Source: Paenibacillus rhizovicinus
GTDB taxonomy: Bacteria > Bacillota > Bacilli > Paenibacillales > Paenibacillaceae
NCBI RefSeq assembly: GCF_010365285.1
Contig: NZ_CP048286.1
Coordinates: 3,176,501 to 3,240,500 of the forward strand
Reading direction: 5' to 3'
DNA: 64,000 bases
Positions 56,814 through 64,000 of the stretch are shown piece after piece; within the stretch, counting starts at the first letter, position 1, and each line of letters opens with the position of its first letter. The translations under genes were made by a program, and so were the position numbers. The notes beneath the pieces were generated by a model. It was not told the DNA's origin. It made no database searches and worked only from the letters and a program-made list of their open reading frames with translations.

Positions 56814-58541
56814 TTAGTTATTGGCAATGCCCTTCTGATAAATCTCGGTGTATTTATCGACTTGCAAGCCATCGAAGCCCTTCACGTAGCTGTCCCATTC
56901 TTTATTGATATCTTTGCTGCCCGTAATGAATTGGGCCATGTTCGACTTGATATAGTCCCGAATCGTCGTCCGCAGCTGCGCGGCGATTTCCGCGTCTTCA
57001 AGGGGAATGAATACGCTGCTCGGATACATTTCTTTGGAGATGTACGGCTCGTATTTCTCCGACTCGCGCTTCAGTCTCGTTTCGTATCCGCCTTCCGCGA
57101 GCGGATCCTGTGGCGCCGTCCACGAATCGCGGTACTGATACGTACGGATCGAAGGGCCGATTTGCTCCCAGCCTCCGTTTTTAACCGTTTTGCCCGACGT
57201 GTCCGGAATCGGCGTGTATTTAGCCGGCTGTCCGTTCATGTCCATCTCGCCGTCCGTCGCTTTTCTCCACTCGACGCCTTCCGGACCATGTTCTTCAAGC
57301 ACGACCGATTCTTCCGTATACAACGAGTCCGCGAAACGGATGGCCGCGATTTGCTGCTCTTCCGTCGCTTTGTTCGTAATGGCGAACTGCGATTTGCTTA
57401 CGCCGGCGAAGTAAGGCGTCTGCTGGACGCCGTTCGGTCCTTTGAGCGGCGGAACGGTGACGTATTCCTTGTGGCGCGGATGCTTATCGTCCGGGCCGAA
57501 CGCATAGCTGATCAGCGCCGTCGTGATCGAGCCCATGACGTTAGGGTCCTTGTTGCCCAGCTGCTGAATCGCATCGGCGTTCTGGGTGAAGGCCGCAGGG
57601 TCGATCAGGCCTTCGGCGTACAATTTATTGAGGAATAGGAGGCCTTGCTTCCATTCGTCTTTATCGGCTACGAGATCGACCTTGCCATCCTTCACTTGCA
57701 GGAAGGTGCCGCTGTCTTTGTCCGCATAGTCGTCGATGATGAAGCTGTTCATGATGAAGGCGGCGATGTTGCCCGACCACATCTCGTCGGAGCCGGTAAG
57801 CGGAATTTCATCCTTCTTGCCGTTTCCGTTCGGATCTTGTTCTTTGAACGCCTTCAGTACGGCGTACAGCTCATCCGTCGTCGTCGGCATCTTCATGCCG
57901 ACTTTATCGAGCCAGGCTTGGTTGATCCACAGCTTCTGGGCGAAGTTGCAGTGGTAGCATTCGTTGATTTGCGGCAGCGCGTAGATATTGCCGTCCGGCG
58001 CCGTAACGGAGCCCTTCAGGTACGGCAGCTCCTCCATGATTTTCTTGAAGTTCGGCGCGTACTTGTCGATCAGTTCGTTCAGCGGGATGAATACGCCTTG
58101 CTTGCCGTATTTCATCTGCTCGTCTTTGGTCAAATCGGCGTGCAGCAGCACTTCCGGGTAGTCGCCGCCGGCCAGCATCAGCTGCTTGCGGTCGTTCAAC
58201 GCGTCGTTCGGAACGAGCTCCCATTTGATTTGAATGCCTGTCTTGTCTTCTACGTATTTCGTGAACAGGTTCGTGTCCATGTTCTCGATGGAAGGAAACT
58301 GCGGCGCGAACATCGTTAAAGTCGTCGGCTTGGTGACGATCGGATATTGGCCGACGGGCGAGAAGAGTGCATCGGCTTTCGCGGGCGCATCGGCCGCATT
58401 GTTGGTCGTCCCAGCCGGACTGTTGGCGGATTCCGACTTGTTCGGTGCATTGTCCGAATTAGAACTGCATGCGCTCAGCACGAGCGTACAGGCTAGGATG
58501 GCGGTGCATGCTGCCGCAAAGGTACGTTTTGTTTTGTTCAC
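56814..58541 (-). CDS. sugar-binding lipoprotein of the fucosidase locus
   Basis: The protein has ~575 residues. The lipobox is LSAC, followed by an Asn/Ala linker and a family 1 binding domain (PTTLTMFAPQFPSIENMD, PEVLLHADLTKDEQ). GTG 58541 has AGGAGG ten bases upstream; an earlier ATG (58574) would read through that ribosome site. Here the binding protein is the last gene, after the two permeases, the reverse of the other loci. Ligand unknown; GH29 nearby suggests a fucosylated glycan. Confidence 0.88.
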   Translation of the reverse strand: MNKTKRTFAAACTAILACTLVLSACSSNSDNAPNKSESANSPAGTTNNAADAPAKADALFSPVGQYPIVTKPTTLTMFAPQFPSIENMDTNLFTKYVEDKTGIQIKWELVPNDALNDRKQLMLAGGDYPEVLLHADLTKDEQMKYGKQGVFIPLNELIDKYAPNFKKIMEELPYLKGSVTAPDGNIYALPQINECYHCNFAQKLWINQAWLDKVGMKMPTTTDELYAVLKAFKEQDPNGNGKKDEIPLTGSDEMWSGNIAAFIMNSFIIDDYADKDSGTFLQVKDGKVDLVADKDEWKQGLLFLNKLYAEGLIDPAAFTQNADAIQQLGNKDPNVMGSITTALISYAFGPDDKHPRHKEYVTVPPLKGPNGVQQTPYFAGVSKSQFAITNKATEEQQIAAIRFADSLYTEESVVLEEHGPEGVEWRKATDGEMDMNGQPAKYTPIPDTSGKTVKNGGWEQIGPSIRTYQYRDSWTAPQDPLAEGGYETRLKRESEKYEPYISKEMYPSSVFIPLEDAEIAAQLRTTIRDYIKSNMAQFITGSKDINKEWDSYVKGFDGLQVDKYTEIYQKGIANN

Positions 58542-58712
58542 GGTAATGACTCCTCCTTTTTGTATAACAACCATTCCGTCAAACGCGCTGCGAGAATCGC
58601 TTCGTGCAGCTGGCGCCTGCCTTACGGCAGGTTGGCCCCACCTCCTTAACTACGTTAGCCGGCCGGTCGCCCGGTAGACGGTTCACCAGGATTCAGCAGG
58701 TCAATCAATCGG

Positions 58713-59612
58713 TCACCCTTTGAGCGAGCCGATCATGACGCCTTGGACGAAATATTTCTGCACGAACGGGTAGACGATCAGAAGCGGCCCGCTGGCGATG
58801 ATGATCAAGGAATACTTCAGCAAATCCTTCAGTCCCTGCTGCGCCAGCACGACGTTGACGTTGGTCATCATCGACGGGTCGATCGTATTCAGAATCAAGA
58901 TGTTGCGCAGGATGATCTGAAGAGGGAACAAGCTTGGATCCTTGAGGAAGATCAGCGCATCGAAGTAGGCGTTCCAGTGGCCGACGGCGTACATCAGCGT
59001 CATGACGGCCAGGATCGGCTTAGACAGCGGCAGCACGATGCTCGTGATGAAGCGCCAGTCGCTGCAGCCGTCCAGATCGGCCGCTTCAGACAGTTCGTCC
59101 GGAATCGTCGACAGGAAGAACGTTCGCGCCACGATGACTTGAAACACGGTCAACGCGCCGGGGATGATCATCGCCCATGGCGTGTTCAGCATGTGCAGAT
59201 TCTTGACGACGAGATAATAAGGAATGAGACCGCCGTCGAACAGCATCGTGATGACGAGCATGACCATGAAGAAATTCCGGCCGTACAACGTTTTGCGTGC
59301 CAGCGGATACGCGAATAATACGGTCATGACGACGTTTAGCGCCGTTCCGGCGGCCATATAGAGCAGCGAGTTTTTGTAGCCGATCACGATTTGCGGATTT
59401 TTGAAGATCGTCTTATACCCGATCAGGGAGAAGTCGACCGGGAACAGCCACACCTTGCCCGACTGGACGGCCAGCGGCGAGCTGAACGACGAGCTGACGA
59501 TATACAGCAGCGGACCTACGATAATGACGAGCACGAGAGCCAGGAAAACATAAATGCCGACTAAAAACAACCGATCGCCCGCCGATTCTCTGATCGCGGT
59601 TTTGCTAGCCAT
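58713..59612 (-). CDS. sugar ABC permease, LplC-like
   Basis: The protein has 299 residues and six helices, with EAA loop region LSEAADLDGCSDWRFI and C-terminus YFVQGVMIGSLKG. AAAGGAGG lies upstream of ATG 59612. It pairs with the permease 16 bases upstream; no ATPase gene is present. Confidence 0.92.
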   Translation of the reverse strand: MASKTAIRESAGDRLFLVGIYVFLALVLVIIVGPLLYIVSSSFSSPLAVQSGKVWLFPVDFSLIGYKTIFKNPQIVIGYKNSLLYMAAGTALNVVMTVLFAYPLARKTLYGRNFFMVMLVITMLFDGGLIPYYLVVKNLHMLNTPWAMIIPGALTVFQVIVARTFFLSTIPDELSEAADLDGCSDWRFITSIVLPLSKPILAVMTLMYAVGHWNAYFDALIFLKDPSLFPLQIILRNILILNTIDPSMMTNVNVVLAQQGLKDLLKYSLIIIASGPLLIVYPFVQKYFVQGVMIGSLKG

Positions 59613-59628
59613 GTTAACGCCTCCTTTA

Positions 59629-60540
59629 TTACCATAGGCTCGAATCCGACAGTCTTCTGGCCGTGTAGTTCACCATCAGAAGCAGAATCACGTTCACGAC
59701 GGAATTGAACAACCCGATCGCCGTGGAGAAGCTGAAGCTCGCCGTAAGCAAGCCGACCTTGTAGACGTAAGTAGAGATGACTTCCGAGGTGCTTAGGTTC
59801 AGCGCGTTCTGCATCAGATAGACTTTCTCGAAGCCCAGCTTCATGACGTTGCCGCAATTCAGCACGAGCAGGATGACCGATACCGGAATGATGCCGGGAA
59901 TGTCGACGTTTCTGATCTTCTGCCAACGGGACGCGCCGTCGACCTTGGCCGCTTCGTAGAGCTCCGGATTAACGCCCGCCAGTGCCGCCATGTAGATGAT
60001 CGCGCCGTATCCGGCGAACTGCCAGACATCCGACCAGACGTAGATCGACTTGAACAGCCCGGGAATGCCCATCAAATTCGAGTTGTGAACCCCGAACGCT
60101 TCAAGCAGCTTGCTGATGACCCCGATGTTCGGCGTCAGCGTAACGATAATGATGGAGACCATGACGACGGTGGAGATAAAGTAGGGCGCGTAGGTGATGA
60201 GCTGCACCGCCTTCTTGAATGCGCCGCCGCGAATCTCGTTCAGCGCCAGCGCCAGCAGAATCGGCGCGGGGAATCCGACGAGCAAGCCGTATACGCTGAT
60301 GCCCAGCGTGTTCTTGATATACATCCAGAAGTTCGGCGAATCGAAGAATTGATTGAAGTACTTCATGCCCACCCACGAGCTGCCCCATATGCCTTTAATG
60401 ACGTTGTAGTCTTTGAAAGCAATGATCGTTCCGGTGATCGGAATGTACTTGAACAGAATCAAATACAGAACCGGGGGGAACAAGCACACGTACAATTGCC
60501 AATGACGCTTGATCTGTTTCCAATGCGATAGAATCGGCAT
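59629..60540 (-). CDS. sugar ABC permease, LplB-like
   Basis: The protein has 303 residues and six helices. The EAA loop reads LYEAAKVDGASRWQKI, and the end has SFSTAIGLFNSVVNVILL. AAAGGAG lies upstream of ATG 60540. First gene of the transporter unit; a terminator ends the regulator transcript just upstream, so this unit has its own promoter. Confidence 0.92.
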   Translation of the reverse strand: MPILSHWKQIKRHWQLYVCLFPPVLYLILFKYIPITGTIIAFKDYNVIKGIWGSSWVGMKYFNQFFDSPNFWMYIKNTLGISVYGLLVGFPAPILLALALNEIRGGAFKKAVQLITYAPYFISTVVMVSIIIVTLTPNIGVISKLLEAFGVHNSNLMGIPGLFKSIYVWSDVWQFAGYGAIIYMAALAGVNPELYEAAKVDGASRWQKIRNVDIPGIIPVSVILLVLNCGNVMKLGFEKVYLMQNALNLSTSEVISTYVYKVGLLTASFSFSTAIGLFNSVVNVILLLMVNYTARRLSDSSLW

Positions 60541-60640
60541 GCTGCTGTCTCCTTTCTTCCTGGTGCTCTATGCTCCCCATTCTGCCTGTATGGCATCGCT
60601 TACACAATAAACAAGAATCGGCGCATAAACCCGATTCAAC

Positions 60641-60680
60641 AAAAGACGAGCAGCCCGGCGGGCCGCCGGAACTGCTCGTC
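60641..60680 (-). terminator. terminator of the AraC-type regulator gene
   Basis: GACGAGCAG pairs exactly with CTGCTCGTC around a GC-rich inner hairpin. On the minus strand it is followed by TTTTGTTG. It lies about 50 bases after the stop at 60733. Confidence 0.8.
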
Positions 60681-60732
60681 TGTATGCGTTGCAATGCCTT
60701 CACTACCAACTGTTTTCTACGCTAAACTGATT

Positions 60733-62970
60733 TCACCTGACCGCTTTCCGCTCCAAGGAGTCGCGGTATTCGCTCGGAGAGCTTCCCGTTACCTTCTTGA
60801 ACACGCGGCTGAACGAAATATTGCTGGCATAGCCGACTTGCTCGGCTACCTCCTGCACCGTCGACTGCGTGTTCGCCAGCAGCTTCTCCGCCTCCTTCAT
60901 TCGAACGTCGATCAGGAAGTCGACGAACTTCTCCCCTGTTTCTTCTTTGAATAATTTGCTTAGGTACTTTGCGTTCAGATGGAAGTAGTCGCTCAGATAA
61001 TCCAGCGATAAATTATGATTTGCGTAATTGAGCTCCAGATACTTGCGGACATCGCGGATCGTCGCCGCATGCTGTCGCTTGGTTTGCGCCTCGCGCAGCG
61101 TATCGGACAGCGCCGTCAGCACGCCGAGCGTTTGATCGCGCATTTGCTCGAGCGTCTGGAATTCAGCCAGACAGGCGTTCAGCTTCGGCAGCCAGTCGCC
61201 TTCCCAGTGCTGCGAATATTCGCGGCTCATCCCCGCCATTTCGTTGCTGAGGCTGTAGACCAAGTAATTCATCAAGCTCGTAACTTCTTCTTTCGTCAAG
61301 ATGCCTTGCTTCATGCGATCGAACAGCTCGTTATAGTCGCTTTCCCAATCTTCGAGCCGCCGGATCGACTGCACGATGGAGCGGATAATCGTCAAATGCG
61401 AGAACAGGACCTCTTGGCCTCTGCTGACCGTCTGCTCCGTCGTGATGACCCTGTTCTCGCCTAATACGGCTTTGTATTTCAGCGCCTTCAGCGCCCCTTG
61501 GAACGCTTTCGGGATATCCGAGAAGCGGCGCACCGGCTCGCCGATACCGATCGTGACAGTCAACTTCAAATTGGACGCCGTCCAGCCGCGCACGTCCTCC
61601 AGCAGTTCCAGGATGAGCGGCGACCGCTCGTCTTCCTGCTCCGTCCCGAATACCATCACGCTCAAGGAAGAAGCGGAGATCCATTCGCTCCATAGGATGC
61701 ACGCGAATTTCTGCGACATCTCCTGCATCATGCTGCGAAGAGCGAATTTCAGCAGATTCTGATCCCTGCTGGAATAACTGCTGCTGAATTCGGCGTAATG
61801 GTCCAGCTCCACGACGAATACCGCCTGCATGCGGGAAGGGTCCGGCAGCTGCAAATACGCGGCTTCCTTCATCCATTCCTCGTTCGTCAGCGACGATCCG
61901 CCTTCGATTAACCGTTGGAACAAGTAGTGCGTGCGCGAAGGCAGCCCTTCTTTATGGGAGCGCTGATATTGGCTATGCTCCGTAATCATGTGTTCCAACG
62001 CCGTTTCGATGAACGAGAATTCGTCCCCGACGTTGGTCTTCGTCAAACTGCCGGCTTGCGGGTTCGTAAAATCCCGGATTTTCGTCACGATATGTTCGAT
62101 CGGTTTGTAATTGCGCCGCGTGACGTAAATTAACCATATGAAGGAACCGATGATCATCACGATGCCGATCAGGAACCAGATGTTGTTCAGCTGCGAAATC
62201 AGCCGTATCAATCGCCCGTTGACGATTCCGCTTTGGTAGGTCCACCCCGTATAGCCCGAGACGTAGTGGGAAGACTGCACCGCCTGTTTCGTATCCTCGT
62301 CCTCCTTGAGCAGCGAGCTTCCGGAGGTATCCTTGACGCGAATGAAGCTTGCATCGGCATCATAGAGATCCGCGATCATCTTGGAGAGCGAGTCCGTCGC
62401 CACGTTCACGACGATGAAGCCTTTCTCGCCCGTAATGAAAGGAACATCCCTCACCAGACTCACGACTCGCTTGCCCTCGATCACCGTAAACGGCCGATAT
62501 ATCCGTGCTCCCGTCCATTTGGATGAAGGCTTGCTCATGTGCAGCTCCACGAACGGTTTGTCCAGAAAGTCGCTCAGCGTGCCGCCCGTCGCATTGCTGA
62601 GCACCATCTGATCCTTCGTGCGGACCAAATAAATCGAGTCGATCAAAGGCAGGGAGATCATTAACTCCCGCATTTGCTTAACCGCCGTTATTCTCGCGTA
62701 CACATCGTCGTTGTGCTCGTTAAAGTACGACAGCAGCTGCTGATTGCTCTCGATTTCCATGCTTTTCAGCATGATCGCATTGTCGATCGCCTTCAGCGAG
62801 GAGTCGATGAGACGCAGCGCTTGCGCGGAGAGCGCTTTGTTAGCCTTGATCGCTTCGTTGCGATTCTGATCGCTCAGCAGCTGGAAGAAGATAAAGAAGG
62901 TGAACGTGACGGTAATAAACAAGATCGGCGTATACGAAAACAACAACCGGTAAAACCACTTTTTTCTCAA
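60733..62970 (-). CDS. membrane-anchored AraC-type sensor-regulator (YtdP-like)
   Basis: The protein has 745 residues. TM1 is at ~9-31, an extracellular sensor (Cache-like) domain of about 230 residues follows, and TM2 is at ~263-283. After a long cytoplasmic part, a C-terminal AraC DNA-binding domain lies at ~640-740 (HLNAKYLSKLFKEETGEKFVDF, VQEVAEQVGYASNISFSRVFKKVTG). It combines sensing outside and DNA binding inside in one chain, so it needs no kinase. TTG 62970 was chosen for AAGGAAG nine bases upstream. It lies between the fucosidase gene and the transporter genes it probably controls. Confidence 0.9.
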   Translation of the reverse strand: MRKKWFYRLLFSYTPILFITVTFTFFIFFQLLSDQNRNEAIKANKALSAQALRLIDSSLKAIDNAIMLKSMEIESNQQLLSYFNEHNDDVYARITAVKQMRELMISLPLIDSIYLVRTKDQMVLSNATGGTLSDFLDKPFVELHMSKPSSKWTGARIYRPFTVIEGKRVVSLVRDVPFITGEKGFIVVNVATDSLSKMIADLYDADASFIRVKDTSGSSLLKEDEDTKQAVQSSHYVSGYTGWTYQSGIVNGRLIRLISQLNNIWFLIGIVMIIGSFIWLIYVTRRNYKPIEHIVTKIRDFTNPQAGSLTKTNVGDEFSFIETALEHMITEHSQYQRSHKEGLPSRTHYLFQRLIEGGSSLTNEEWMKEAAYLQLPDPSRMQAVFVVELDHYAEFSSSYSSRDQNLLKFALRSMMQEMSQKFACILWSEWISASSLSVMVFGTEQEDERSPLILELLEDVRGWTASNLKLTVTIGIGEPVRRFSDIPKAFQGALKALKYKAVLGENRVITTEQTVSRGQEVLFSHLTIIRSIVQSIRRLEDWESDYNELFDRMKQGILTKEEVTSLMNYLVYSLSNEMAGMSREYSQHWEGDWLPKLNACLAEFQTLEQMRDQTLGVLTALSDTLREAQTKRQHAATIRDVRKYLELNYANHNLSLDYLSDYFHLNAKYLSKLFKEETGEKFVDFLIDVRMKEAEKLLANTQSTVQEVAEQVGYASNISFSRVFKKVTGSSPSEYRDSLERKAVR

Positions 62971-63038
62971 ATGCCGTCACTTCCTTAAAAGAAAAAACCT
63001 CAGGGGGGCCGGAAGCGCGCCGCCTAAGGATCTTTCGA

Positions 63039-64000
63039 TTATTTCGTAATCATGCGAAATCCATGCGCGATCGGGGCTTGTCCTTGAACGGCCGCATCCG
63101 GCAAGCGAACCAGCCAGCCTTGTTCCGACCTGCTGCAGGCCAATGCCTCATTTCCGCCGCCCATCAGCTCGATCCGGTCGATAGCACCCGGATAAGGAAT
63201 GATCAGCTCGCTCGAGACAGGTGCGTCCGCGCTTCTATAGATCCGGTAAGCGTATACAATTTCTCCTTTGCGCGTAAACGCCCATTCTCCCGTGAAGTAC
63301 GGATCGCAAATCCGGGTGCCGTATATGCCTTCTCCGAATTCCTTCAACCACGCGCCAAGCTCTTTTATGCCCTTAATCGCGCCTTCCGGCAGACGACCAT
63401 CCGGCTGCGGTCCGACGTTTAGCGCCAAATTCCCGCCTTTGGCTACGACCTCGAGCAAGATGCCGACCAGCTGCCGGGCTGTCTTGTACTGATCCTCGTA
63501 ACGGAAGGAGAAGGAGGTTCCCATCGTAATGCAGCTTTCCCATGGAATGTTCATCGGGCCTTCCGGAATCGTCTGTTCCGGCGTAACGATGTTCTCGTAA
63601 GGACCGCCGACCGTGCGATCCGCGGACAACAGCCACGGCTGCTGTTCCCGGGCTCTCTCCACCAGCTCCCCTAGACGGATATCCTGCGGCACTCGGCTTC
63701 CTTCCCGCACCCATCCGGCATCCAGCCACAGGACATCGATGCGGCCGTACTTCGTCAGCAGCTCCATCAGCTGCTCATGCGTGAATTGCACGAATTGTTC
63801 CCATAGCTCGGGATGCTCATTCGGATGATAAGACGGCCCCCGCCATGTTTTGCGTCCGTCCGTCTTGAGGCCCTGCTCCCAATAATACGGCGTGTTCCAG
63901 TCCGCTTTCGAGAAATAAGCCGCTATGGACAAGCCTCTGGCTCGAAAGGCATCGAACAATTGGCCGCAAATATCCGCATAGCGATGCGTATGGAACGGAC
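63039..64000 (-). CDS. GH29 alpha-L-fucosidase (5' end outside window)
   Basis: The visible ~320 residues include IAAYFSKADWNTPYYW and IDVLWLDAGW, where the Asp is the GH29 nucleophile. The family pattern GNLALNVGPQPDGRLPEGAIKG follows (split over ~63370-63440), and then a C-terminal beta domain. The frame continues past the window edge (RYADICGQLFDAFRARG), so the N-terminus is missing. GH29 removes alpha-linked L-fucose from glycans. It precedes the AraC-type regulator by 68 bases and may share its transcript. Confidence 0.9.
   Translation of the reverse strand, partial: PFHTHRYADICGQLFDAFRARGLSIAAYFSKADWNTPYYWEQGLKTDGRKTWRGPSYHPNEHPELWEQFVQFTHEQLMELLTKYGRIDVLWLDAGWVREGSRVPQDIRLGELVERAREQQPWLLSADRTVGGPYENIVTPEQTIPEGPMNIPWESCITMGTSFSFRYEDQYKTARQLVGILLEVVAKGGNLALNVGPQPDGRLPEGAIKGIKELGAWLKEFGEGIYGTRICDPYFTGEWAFTRKGEIVYAYRIYRSADAPVSSELIIPYPGAIDRIELMGGGNEALACSRSEQGWLVRLPDAAVQGQAPIAHGFRMITK

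Noticed and set aside
58620-58660. Strong AAGGAGGTG box between permease and binding-protein genes on the minus strand
   Set aside because: No start codon at a workable distance opens a sensible frame, and the binding protein has its own ribosome site about 100 bases further on.
1-64000. tRNA, rRNA, insertion sequences, prophage or integration sites
   Set aside because: No tRNA-like cloverleaf, rRNA stretch, transposase, integrase or flanking target duplication was recognised by eye; a tRNAscan or ISfinder search was not possible.

Overview
The window looks like a piece of chromosome from a spore-forming, GC-rich member of the Paenibacillaceae (Paenibacillus or Cohnella type). The signs are sugar uptake modules made of a lipoprotein binding protein plus LplB/LplC-type permeases with no ATPase gene of their own, YesM/YesN-type sensor kinases and AraC-type response regulators, a pspA-ydjGHI-like envelope stress operon, a YdjO-like protein, strong AGGAGG ribosome binding sites and catabolite-responsive (cre) elements. 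Only the first 2.9 kb and one small gene (10350-10694) read on the plus strand. Everything else, about 60 kb, reads on the minus strand.

Layout on the plus strand: 1-2.9 kb holds the end of one ABC exporter half, a second exporter half and a zinc phospholipase C-like protein, closed by a terminator. Minus strand, in window order: 3.5-9.4 kb is a five-gene operon for an AfuABC-like (iron/phosphonate/sugar-phosphate class) importer, a PHP phosphoesterase and an RpiR regulator. A frameshifted beta-rich protein gene and a DUF2568 membrane protein follow (9.6-10.7 kb), then a zinc efflux pair with a CadC/CzrA-like repressor and its operator (10.8-12.3 kb). A cluster of palindromic intergenic repeats occupies 12.4-12.7 kb. 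From 12.8 to 27.2 kb lies an eight-gene locus: sensor kinase, response regulator, binding protein, two permeases, GH125, a large clan GH-A enzyme and GH38. It is probably for mannosidic glycans such as N-glycan fragments.

The middle (27.4-32.5 kb) carries hflX with a long leader that contains a terminator and a 12-residue leader peptide with an Arg-Val-Arg motif. It also has a PlsY-like acyltransferase with a glycosyltransferase, and three small proteins. From 32.7 to 43.7 kb is a seven-gene operon (two GH43, binding protein, two permeases, two GH2) with a clear promoter overlapped by a cre site. Next to it is a regulator that joins an ArsR-type DNA-binding domain to a beta-rich domain. The pspA-ydjGHI-like operon is at 44.1-47.9 kb. 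From 47.9 to 56.6 kb comes another kinase/regulator/transporter locus ending in a Gfo/Idh/MocA oxidoreductase. The last part (56.8-64 kb) has a GH29 fucosidase (cut by the window edge), a membrane-anchored AraC-type sensor-regulator, two permeases and a binding protein.

The shared theme is capture of oligosaccharides by lipoproteins, import through permease pairs that must borrow a shared MsmX-type ATPase encoded elsewhere, and breakdown mainly in the cytoplasm. Each locus has its own sensor and at least two carry cre sites. The most interesting regulatory structure is the hflX leader, which looks like an antibiotic-sensing attenuator.
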